Shown: positions 1 to 5,683 of the stretch, one piece after another
Numbering within the stretch: the first letter of the stretch is position 1
Layout: every line of letters starts with the position of its first letter
Source: Acidobacteriota bacterium
GTDB lineage: Bacteria; Acidobacteriota; Vicinamibacteria; Vicinamibacterales; Vicinamibacteraceae
Length of the DNA: 13,678 bases
NCBI GenBank assembly: GCA_023427865.1
Contig: JAEYZV010000350.1
Span: forward strand, 1 to 13,678
Direction: 5' to 3'
Notes under the pieces: generated by a model
Seen by the model: only the letters and a program-made list of their open reading frames with translations
What the model was told of the DNA's origin: nothing
Databases searched by the model: none
Made by a program: the position numbers and the translations under genes

Positions 1-251
1 GTCGAGCACAGGACGGTCGTGAGTGCGCGATGCATGTTGTTGGTCCACCTCCTGGCCTGGTTAGTTCCAGCACTGAACGCGGAGCAACACGCGTGCCGTC
101 GCAGCTCGACTGCGACGTGCCGGCCAAACATGGCGTTTCGCGACGTCCACCCCGACCTTTGGCGTGCAGCAACCTTGTTCATCGCGGCAAATCGGTCACA
201 GCCCGCCTTGCGTCGTTATATGGCTCTCGTGCTTCTCAAGACACCTCGTGC
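1..251. other. Region without a supportable gene
   Basis: I see no convincing gene here. Open frames on the plus strand run into the antisense of the ACT-domain gene and show no recognisable family. The stretch looks somewhat less GC-rich than the rest. It contains a perfect 8-bp stem with a 5-nt loop (97-104 pairing with 110-117) and no T-tract. The hairpin could terminate a gene lying left of the window or be a structured remnant. Nothing more can be said. Confidence 0.4.
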
Positions 252-629
252 TTACCGAATTTCGATGCCGTCGACGGTGGACCAGGCTGCGCAGGCCGCA
301 GCGGCTCGTTCGGACCGCACCAGGACGTAGTCGGTGTCGTAGGTCGACACGACGAAAACGGGAATGCCTGCCTCGGCCAGCGGCGCGGTGAGGCGCGCGA
401 GGATGCCCGTGAGACCGAAGTCGAGCGGTCCGGCCACCATGAAGACCGAGAAGGGCCCTTCCGCGCGGACGCCGGCTGGCACGCGCGTCGCGTCCACGAC
501 GACGGAGAGCTCGTCGCGGGTGCGCGTGAGCGACCACAGTTCGCCCTCGACCATCCAGGGTGCCAGCGCACTATCCGGAGTGAGGCGACAGACGGCGAGG
601 CGATGGGACTGCGGGACGAGTCGGATCAC
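252..629 (-). CDS. ACT-domain small protein (ACT_7-like)
   Basis: This encodes about 125 residues. It resembles stand-alone ACT-domain proteins of the ACT_7/ACT_3 type, thought to be small-molecule sensing modules; the ligand and partner are unknown. Visible hallmarks are an N-terminal strand (IRLVPQSHRLAVCRL), then the family-typical WMVEGELWSLTRTRDELSVV, a PFSVFMVAGPLDFGLTGILA segment matching a ferredoxin-like ACT fold, and VFVVSTYDTDYVLV near the end. No signal peptide or membrane segment is seen. The open frame continues upstream to 866, but that extension reads through the tRNA gene, so I chose the GTG at 629, which fits the usual family N-terminus. No clear Shine-Dalgarno precedes it. 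A GTG nearer the tRNA (about ten codons after its CCA) is possible. It lies 56 nt downstream of tRNA-Ala and may share its promoter. Confidence 0.8.
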   Translation of the reverse strand: MIRLVPQSHRLAVCRLTPDSALAPWMVEGELWSLTRTRDELSVVVDATRVPAGVRAEGPFSVFMVAGPLDFGLTGILARLTAPLAEAGIPVFVVSTYDTDYVLVRSERAAAACAAWSTVDGIEIR

Positions 630-685
630 GGCAGGGCCAGATACACGAAACGCCGCCCGGCCTGGCGGCACGTGCGGCGTGTGTG

Positions 686-761
<76 letters not shown>

Positions 762-835
762 ACATTCTGTCGTGCGCTCCGCCGAGCGGAACCCAGCCTG
801 CGAGGCGAGGTCTCTCGCGCCGCGGCCGAACGCAG

Positions 836-841
836 AGTGTA
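836..841 (-). promoter_or_regulatory. Possible -10 box for tRNA-Ala
   Basis: On the minus strand the sequence reads GTGCTACACTCTGCG; TACACT matches the bacterial -10 at most positions. It would start a transcript about 68 nt upstream of the mature tRNA 5' end. No good -35 hexamer is visible at the expected distance, so this rests on the -10 alone. Confidence 0.3.
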
Positions 842-960
842 GCACAGCGACGATGGCCCTCGGCATGCGCGGCTTCGGCCTCGAGGCTGGCCGCTCGCGA
901 GTTCGGGGCTGGGCGCTTGCACGGTACGCGCCGCCTGGTCGCGGGATCCGTGCTCACACT

Positions 961-1037
961 GCCGACTGCCCACTACCAACTGCCAACGGCCAACTGCCAA
1001 CGGCCAACTGCCGACCGCCGACCGCCGACCGCCGACT
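961..1037 (+). repeat. Tandem 7-bp repeats (GCCRACY-like), 11 units
   Basis: Eleven uninterrupted heptamers run in register: GCCGACT, GCCCACT, ACCAACT, GCCAACG, GCCAACT, GCCAACG, GCCAACT, then GCCGACC three times, then GCCGACT. A degenerate GTCGAGA follows. There is an inner higher-order pattern: a 14-bp GCCAACG-GCCAACT unit occurs twice in tandem. The array lies in the intergenic region between the tRNA promoter and the fmdB promoter, ending about 33 bp before the fmdB -10. It resembles the short heptameric tandem repeats known from intergenic DNA of some bacteria, for example cyanobacterial STRR elements. Function unknown. Confidence 0.9.
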
Positions 1038-1069
1038 GTCGAGAATTAGGCGTTCCGCATGGCCATTTC

Positions 1070-1075
1070 TATAAT
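1070..1075 (+). promoter_or_regulatory. TATAAT -10 box for fmdB-type gene
   Basis: A perfect TATAAT stands in AT-poor DNA just before the zinc-ribbon gene. A weak TTAGGC at 1046-1051 is 18 bp upstream and could serve as the -35. With the usual 6-8 nt from -10 to start, transcription would begin at about 1081-1083, only 2-4 nt before the GTG start codon at 1085. The message would be essentially leaderless, which agrees with the lack of a Shine-Dalgarno. Confidence 0.6.
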
Positions 1076-1084
1076 GACGGGATT

Positions 1085-1312
1085 GTGCCGATCTTCGAGT
1101 ATCGCTGCGACCAATGCGGCCACCGCTTCGAGGCGATCGTCCTGAACGGGCGGCAGCCGGACCACTGCCCGCAATGCGGTCACCCCGAGCCGAGCAAGCA
1201 GATCTCGACGTTTGCCGCCCACGTGTCGACGGGCAGCAGTTACTCGACCGGGCCCGCGCCGTGCGGCTCCTGCGGTGACCCGCGAGGCCCCGGCAGCTGC
1301 CGCATGCACTGA
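1085..1312 (+). CDS. FmdB-family zinc-ribbon protein
   Basis: This encodes 75 residues that begin with the family-typical PIFEYRCDQCGHRFE. The first CxxC is at residues 8-11 and the second (CPQC) at 28-31, forming a zinc ribbon. Proteins of this type are annotated as FmdB-family putative regulators; their biochemical role is not established. The C-terminal third is a low-complexity Ser/Thr/Gly tail that ends with three further cysteines (60, 63 and 72), a pattern often seen in this family. I chose the GTG at 1085 because the conserved N-terminus starts directly after it and a TATAAT lies 10 nt upstream; the longer open frame upstream crosses the heptamer repeat and is not real. It is followed in the same direction by the PHP/PolX-like gene and may be co-transcribed with it. 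Confidence 0.85.
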   Translation: MPIFEYRCDQCGHRFEAIVLNGRQPDHCPQCGHPEPSKQISTFAAHVSTGSSYSTGPAPCGSCGDPRGPGSCRMH

Positions 1313-1379
1313 TCCGGAGCCCATCCTGTTTCGCTTTCGTCGCCGCTCACCAGTCCTCGTCGCGGACCTGCTCGACCAC

Positions 1380-3038
1380 ATGGCCGGCCTGTCGCGCGCA
1401 CTCGGCCATGGCGCCGAGGCGGCGCACCTCGCCCAGCTCTCCACGGCCATCCGCCGCGTGCTCGACCTGCAGCCGAGAACGCCCTGGAGCTTCGTGCGGC
1501 GCACCCTCGACGCGCAGGGCTTCGGCCAGGGACGCGACGGGGAACTGTTGGACCGCCTGCGCCGCACCGATCACGACGAAATCGCGCTGCTGCAGCGGCG
1601 CCTGCCCAGTGGGGCGCGCGCCTTGCTCAGGCACGGCCAGCACCCGCTCCGCCACCGGGTGGCCGACGAGGACCTCCTCCTGGACGTGGACCTGGACCGC
1701 CACCTCGCCGTGGCACTCGCCGACGACATCCTGCCGGTGGACGACGAGGACATCCCGGCGGTGCCGCTCGGACGCGCGTGGATGCAGGCGCACCAGACGC
1801 GTCGCGAACTCACGACGATTGCCGGCACGCCCGACGCATGGCACCTGGTCGGCGGCCTGCGCCGCACCGATCCCCTCAGCCCCGACGTGGCACTGCTGGC
1901 CGTGCCCGGTGAACCGGAAGCCTGGACGCGCCGCGCCGCCGAGGGCCTGCCCCGCGACGTCGTCGTCGTTTGCGGCACGCGCGCGGTCGCCGTCGCCGCC
2001 GAACCCGAGGCCATCGTCGTGCATGCGGTGCCGCCGTCGGCCGCGCCGACCAGCCTCGTGTGGTACACGGGGCCGCGCACCCACGTCCGCGAGCTGCGCG
2101 ATCTCGCCAAGGCCCGCGGGCTGGCCTTCACACGCGACGCGCTGCTCGACCGCGCCACGCCGGTGGCCCTCGCCGACGAGCGCGCGTTCTACGAGCGCCT
2201 CGGGTTGCCGTTCATCCCGGTCGAACTCCGCGATCGGGCCGACATCCTCGAGCGCGCGCAACAGGGCACGCTCCCCCGCCTGATCGAAGTTGCCGACATC
2301 AAGGGCGACCTGCACATGCACACGGTGTACAGCGACGGGCGCGACAGCGTGGCCGGCATGGTGCACGCGTCCCGCGCCCTCGGATACGAGTACATCGCCA
2401 TCACGGACCACTCGCCTACCTCGCGGGCCTCGCGCGTGCTCACGCTCGAGCGCATCGCCGAGCAGGCCGAGGAGATCGAACGGGCGCGCGCGCTCGCGCC
2501 CGGGATGACGATCCTGCACGGCATCGAGTGCGACATCCTCGAAGACGGCTCGCTCGACGTGCCCGATCACGTCCTCGAAGGGCTCGACATCGTCCTGGCG
2601 TCGATGCACGAGGGCCTCGGCCACTCGCCGGAGCGACTCTTCGAGCGCTACCAGCGCGTGCTGAACCACCCCCTGGTCAACGTCATCACGCACCCGGCCA
2701 ATCGCGCTCCCGGCCGGCAGGCCGGCTACGACATCGCCTTCGCGCGTCTTTTCGAAGAAGCGGCGCGCACGGGCACGGCCGTGGAGATCGACGGCGCCCC
2801 GGGGCACCTCGACCTCGACGCGCCGCTCGCGGAGCTGGCGGCGTCGATCGGCGCGCCGATTCTCGTCGACAGCGACTGCCACATGGCCGACCGCCTCGGG
2901 CGGCAGATGCGCTTCGGCGTCGGCCTGGCCCGCCGGGCCGGATTGACCGCCGATCAGGTGCTGAACACGCGCGACATCGACGTCATTCGCGCGTTCGTGG
3001 CGGCCAAGCGCGCCGGGCGCGCGTGGCAGGCCGGCTGA
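1380..3038 (+). CDS. PHP phosphoesterase with degenerate PolX polymerase region
   Basis: The product, about 552 residues, is collinear with DNA polymerase X, including the polX gene at 11708-13432. The C-terminal PHP domain (about residues 308-535) keeps the expected metal ligands: HMH at 312/314, SDG, TDHS, GIECDI, ASMHE, ITHPANR and DSDCH (Asp499, His501). A PHP phosphoesterase or nuclease activity is therefore plausible. The N-terminal half corresponds to the PolX helix-hairpin-helix and palm regions but is decayed. The GSxRRG motif reads GGLRRT (158-163), the Asp-x-Asp pair reads DVA (169-171), and the third catalytic Asp is replaced in a VVHAVPPS segment. The HhH motif is absent. Polymerase activity is therefore unlikely. 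The start is uncertain: 1380 is the first ATG after fmdB, but similarity to PolX begins slightly earlier. A CTG at 1326 with GGAG 6 nt upstream would give 570 residues, close to normal PolX length. LolA follows after 38 nt. Confidence 0.85.
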   Translation: MAGLSRALGHGAEAAHLAQLSTAIRRVLDLQPRTPWSFVRRTLDAQGFGQGRDGELLDRLRRTDHDEIALLQRRLPSGARALLRHGQHPLRHRVADEDLLLDVDLDRHLAVALADDILPVDDEDIPAVPLGRAWMQAHQTRRELTTIAGTPDAWHLVGGLRRTDPLSPDVALLAVPGEPEAWTRRAAEGLPRDVVVVCGTRAVAVAAEPEAIVVHAVPPSAAPTSLVWYTGPRTHVRELRDLAKARGLAFTRDALLDRATPVALADERAFYERLGLPFIPVELRDRADILERAQQGTLPRLIEVADIKGDLHMHTVYSDGRDSVAGMVHASRALGYEYIAITDHSPTSRASRVLTLERIAEQAEEIERARALAPGMTILHGIECDILEDGSLDVPDHVLEGLDIVLASMHEGLGHSPERLFERYQRVLNHPLVNVITHPANRAPGRQAGYDIAFARLFEEAARTGTAVEIDGAPGHLDLDAPLAELAASIGAPILVDSDCHMADRLGRQMRFGVGLARRAGLTADQVLNTRDIDVIRAFVAAKRAGRAWQAG

Positions 3039-3076
3039 CCCGTGGAAGGCCGAACCGCAGGAAGGACGACAGACCC

Positions 3077-3748
3077 ATGCCGACCCGACGCTCGTTACTG
3101 CTTGCAGGCCTGCTGGCGGCTGCCCTTCCTGTCGCGGCCACGCACGCCCAGCCCGCCGCCGGGTCGGGCGACGCGCTCGCCCGCGCCATTCAGGCGCACT
3201 ACCAGCAGGTGCGCGACTTCACGGCCTCGTTCGAGCAGGCGTACGTCGGCGGTGCGTTGAAACGCCGGACGGTCGAACGCGGCACCGTGGCGATCAAGAA
3301 GCCGGGGCGCATGCGGTGGGACTACGAGGCGCCCGAGAAGAAGCTGTTCATATCGGACGGCACCCGGATGTATTTCCATGTGCCAGCCGACAAGCAGGTG
3401 CGGGTGAGCAGGATGCCGGAGGCCGGCCGCGTCCCGACACCGATCCTGTTCCTGGCGGGCCAGGGCGACCTCCTGCGCGATTTCCGCGTCGAGGAGGTGC
3501 CCGCGCCGGAAGGGATGTCCGGCGTGCGTGCGCTGCGCCTGCGACCGGTGCGCCCGGAACCGGAGTACGAGACCCTCACGCTCGTCGTGGACGGGTCGTC
3601 GTATGTGCTGAAGCAGTTGATCGTGGTGGATGGCCAGGGCGGCTCGTCGACGTTCACGTTCACGAACCTGCGCGAGAATGTGGGCGTGCCCGACAGCCGG
3701 TTCGTGTTCACCATGCCAAAGGGTGTCGATGTCGTCACGCAGCCTTGA
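3077..3748 (+). CDS. lolA: Outer-membrane lipoprotein carrier LolA
   Basis: The product is 223 residues. LolA is the periplasmic chaperone that takes lipoproteins from the inner-membrane LolCDE complex and carries them to the outer membrane. A Sec signal peptide is clear: basic TRR at 3-5, a Leu/Ala-rich core, and likely cleavage after Ala24 (ATHA before Q). The mature part has the family pattern: YQQVRDFTASFEQ near the start, then GTVAIKKPGRMRWDYEAPEK, ISDGTRMYFHVPADKQV, PTPILFLAG and a C-terminal FTFTNLRENVGVPDSRFVF. The ATG at 3077 is preceded by an AGGAAGGA purine run. The stop lies inside the next gene (20-bp overlap), which suggests translational coupling to the secretin. No LolB is seen in the window, and many non-proteobacterial lineages lack one. 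Confidence 0.92.
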   Translation: MPTRRSLLLAGLLAAALPVAATHAQPAAGSGDALARAIQAHYQQVRDFTASFEQAYVGGALKRRTVERGTVAIKKPGRMRWDYEAPEKKLFISDGTRMYFHVPADKQVRVSRMPEAGRVPTPILFLAGQGDLLRDFRVEEVPAPEGMSGVRALRLRPVRPEPEYETLTLVVDGSSYVLKQLIVVDGQGGSSTFTFTNLRENVGVPDSRFVFTMPKGVDVVTQP

Positions 3749-5588
3749 CCGTCGTCACGCCGGTCGCCTGTCGAGCGTGACCGTCGTGCTGCTGCTCGGG
3801 CTGCTCGTCGTCGGCTGCGGCACGCCGAAGGCGTACCGCATCGGCGAGGCGGCCGAGCGGCGCGACGACTTCGACCAGGCCATCGTGGCCTACGCCCAGG
3901 CCCTGGCCGCGGCGCCCGACAACGCCGAGATCGCGGCGGCGCTGCGGCGGGCGCGCCTGCGGGGTTCGGCCGCGCATTTCACCAAGGGTCGCCGGCTCGC
4001 CGGGACCGGCAAGTACGAAGAGGCCCTCGTCGAGTTCCAGCTCGCCCTGGAACTGAACCCCGTGAGCAGCGAGGCCGAAGCGGCCGTCCGCGAAATGCGC
4101 GCGGCGCTGCGCACGAAGATGGCCGTCCGTGAAGACGGCACGACGCGCCTCGAGTCCGTCGTGAGCCGGGCGCGCGCCCTGCCGCTCGAAGGACGCGAAC
4201 TGCCCGACGTCACGCTGCCGGACTCACTCGTGTTCCGGGAGGCCGGCAGCCGCGATGTGCTCACGTCGCTCGGCCGCTTTGCCGACATCAGCATCGTCTT
4301 CGACCCGCAGTTCCGGAGCGTACCGCTCTCGATCGACCTGCGTGGCACGACGCTGCCGGCAGCGCTCGATGCCATCGGGCGGGCGACGAACACGTTCTGG
4401 CGCATCACCGCACCGCGCACGGTCATCGTCGTACCCGATACGGCGGCCAAGCGTCGCGAGTACGAAGAGGAAGTCATCCGGACGTTCTACCTGAGCAACG
4501 CCGACATCAAGGAGACGCTCGATCTCCTGCGCATCGTCGTGGACGCTCGCCGCCTCTCGCCGATCACCGCCACCAACGCGATCTCGATCAAGGACACGCC
4601 CGAGCGGATCGAAGCGGCGGCGCGGCTGCTGAGCGCGATCGACAAGGCACGCGCCGAGGTGGTGATCGACGTCGAACTGCTCGAGGTCGATCGGACGCGG
4701 TTCAAGCAATACGGCATGCAACTGCTCTCGCCTGGCAACGACCGCGGCATCGCGGGCCAGATCGACGTCAACCGTGAGGACGGGCTGACGCTCGACCAGC
4801 TCACGAGACTGGGCCAGGGCGACGTGTTCTTCACGAACCTGCCGGGGCTCTACTACCGCCTGCTCAAGCAGGACAGCGACACGCGCGTCCTCGCCAACCC
4901 GCAACTGCGCACGTCCGACGGCCTGCCGGCGCAGGCCAAGTTCGGCGAGGAAGTGCCGGTGCCGCAGGTGACCTTTGCGCCGATTGCGACCGGCGGCGTG
5001 AACCAGCAGCCGATCACGTCCTTCACCTACCGCAACGTGGGCGTGAACATCGACATCACGCCGCGCGCCCATCACAACGACGACGTGAGCCTGGCGGTGA
5101 AGATCGAGGTCAGCAGCCTGTCGGGCACCGGCTACTCCGGTCTGCCGACGTTCGCCACGCGCTCGATCACCACGACGATCCGGCTGCGCGATGGCGAGAC
5201 CAACCTGCTCGCCGGGCTCATCCGCGACAACGAGCGCACGGTCATCAGGGGTGTGCCCGGGTTGAGCGACATCCCCGTCGTCGGCAAGATCTTCGCGAGC
5301 AACGAGCGCGAGTCTCAGCAGACCGACGTCGTGTTGATGCTCACGCCGCGCATCATCCGCGTGCTGGACCTGTCCGAAGAGGACCTCCGGCCGTTTCTCG
5401 CCGGACGCAGCGGCGGCCCCGGGGGGTTCGAGCCCGCGACGATCACGCCGGTGCCGATCAGGCCGGTCCCGCAACCGGATCAGCAGGACGCGCCGCCGGC
5501 GTTCCCGCAGCTGCCGCCGACGCCCGAGCCGCAGGCGCCCCAGCCGACGCCGCGTCCCACGCCACCGCCGCCCGAGCCGCCAATCTGA
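3729..5588 (+). CDS. TPR-containing lipoprotein secretin (GspD/PilQ-like)
   Basis: This encodes 619 residues. Secretins form outer-membrane channels for type II secretion, type IV pili and related machines. Domains in order: a signal peptide with lipobox VVGC (Cys30), suggesting a lipid anchor; TPR-like helices at about 36-115, with repeated DxAxxxYxxAL-type motifs; an STN/N0 domain at about 163-236; an N1-type domain at about 248-308; and the secretin beta-domain at about 310-545, with VGVNIDITPR, DGETNLLAGLI and the signature GVPGLSDIPVVGKIF. The tail from about 565 is Pro/Gln-rich. The ATG at 3729 was chosen because a signal sequence follows it and it overlaps the lolA end. Compared with typical GspD (three N domains) or PilQ (AMIN domains), this protein has a TPR module and fewer N domains. 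No other secretion or pilus gene is in the window, so the system it serves cannot be named. Confidence 0.9.
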   Translation: MSSRSLDRRHAGRLSSVTVVLLLGLLVVGCGTPKAYRIGEAAERRDDFDQAIVAYAQALAAAPDNAEIAAALRRARLRGSAAHFTKGRRLAGTGKYEEALVEFQLALELNPVSSEAEAAVREMRAALRTKMAVREDGTTRLESVVSRARALPLEGRELPDVTLPDSLVFREAGSRDVLTSLGRFADISIVFDPQFRSVPLSIDLRGTTLPAALDAIGRATNTFWRITAPRTVIVVPDTAAKRREYEEEVIRTFYLSNADIKETLDLLRIVVDARRLSPITATNAISIKDTPERIEAAARLLSAIDKARAEVVIDVELLEVDRTRFKQYGMQLLSPGNDRGIAGQIDVNREDGLTLDQLTRLGQGDVFFTNLPGLYYRLLKQDSDTRVLANPQLRTSDGLPAQAKFGEEVPVPQVTFAPIATGGVNQQPITSFTYRNVGVNIDITPRAHHNDDVSLAVKIEVSSLSGTGYSGLPTFATRSITTTIRLRDGETNLLAGLIRDNERTVIRGVPGLSDIPVVGKIFASNERESQQTDVVLMLTPRIIRVLDLSEEDLRPFLAGRSGGPGGFEPATITPVPIRPVPQPDQQDAPPAFPQLPPTPEPQAPQPTPRPTPPPPEPPI

Positions 5589-5600
5589 GCGCGAGGAGGA

Positions 5601-5670
5601 CCGTCGCCAAGGGGGCGACGGCTACGTACCGAGACCGGACCGTTCGTAGCCGTCGGGCCTTGCCCGACGG
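5601..5670. repeat. Inverted pair of REP-like hairpin repeats
   Basis: Two copies of a short element face each other. Copy A (plus) has an 8-bp stem CCGTCGCC/GGCGACGG (5601-5608 with 5614-5621) followed by CTACGTACCGAGAC. Copy B (minus) has a 9-bp perfect stem with a 3-nt loop (5650-5658 with 5662-5670) followed, read on the minus strand, by CTACGAACGG. Read in the same sense, both fit CCGTCG-N-AAGG-N-CGACGGCTACGNAC. This paired layout is that of a REPIN. A related copy lies at the end of the window. The element fills the 95-bp gap between the convergent secretin and murA genes. Confidence 0.75.
5650..5670. terminator. Stable hairpin, possible bidirectional terminator
   Basis: A perfect 9-bp G+C-rich stem with a CTT loop lies 61 bp after the secretin stop and 13 bp after the murA stop (on the minus strand). 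Its position between convergent genes fits a shared terminator or mRNA 3'-end stabiliser. It lacks a T-tract on either side, so intrinsic termination is uncertain. It is also half of the repeat pair described at 5601-5670. Confidence 0.4.
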
Positions 5671-5683
5671 GCCCCGCGTTCGC

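Noticed and set aside
1..251. Integron attC-like site at the left end
   Set aside because: There is a hairpin and a GTTAGTT string, but I could not find paired core sites with the required complementarity and spacing.
961..1037. CRISPR array
   Set aside because: Units are 7 bp with no spacers; this is a simple tandem repeat.
1212..1379. ATG at 1212 as start of the PHP/PolX-like gene
   Set aside because: It would overlap fmdB by about 100 bp and add Pro/Ala/Arg-rich sequence with no PolX similarity.
1555..1872. An 18-bp direct repeat (1555-1572 and 1855-1872) exactly 300 bp apart inside the PHP/PolX-like gene
   Set aside because: Both copies encode the same frequent LRRTD stretch with preferred codons. 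Flanking sequence is unrelated, so it is probably coincidence, not a mobile or recombination site.
1347..2882. 511-residue minus-strand open frame opposite the PHP/PolX-like gene
   Set aside because: Long antisense frames are expected in GC-rich genes. Its composition is Arg/Val/His-rich with no motif, and the plus strand carries clear PHP motifs.
1970..3748. Long plus-strand frame joining Arg-rich sequence to LolA
   Set aside because: The part before 3077 is the out-of-frame shadow of the PHP gene, full of Arg, His and Pro. Real LolA starts with its own signal peptide at 3077.
4224..5474. 416-residue minus-strand frame opposite the secretin gene
   Set aside because: Arg/Asp/His-rich antisense shadow; the plus strand has unambiguous secretin domains.
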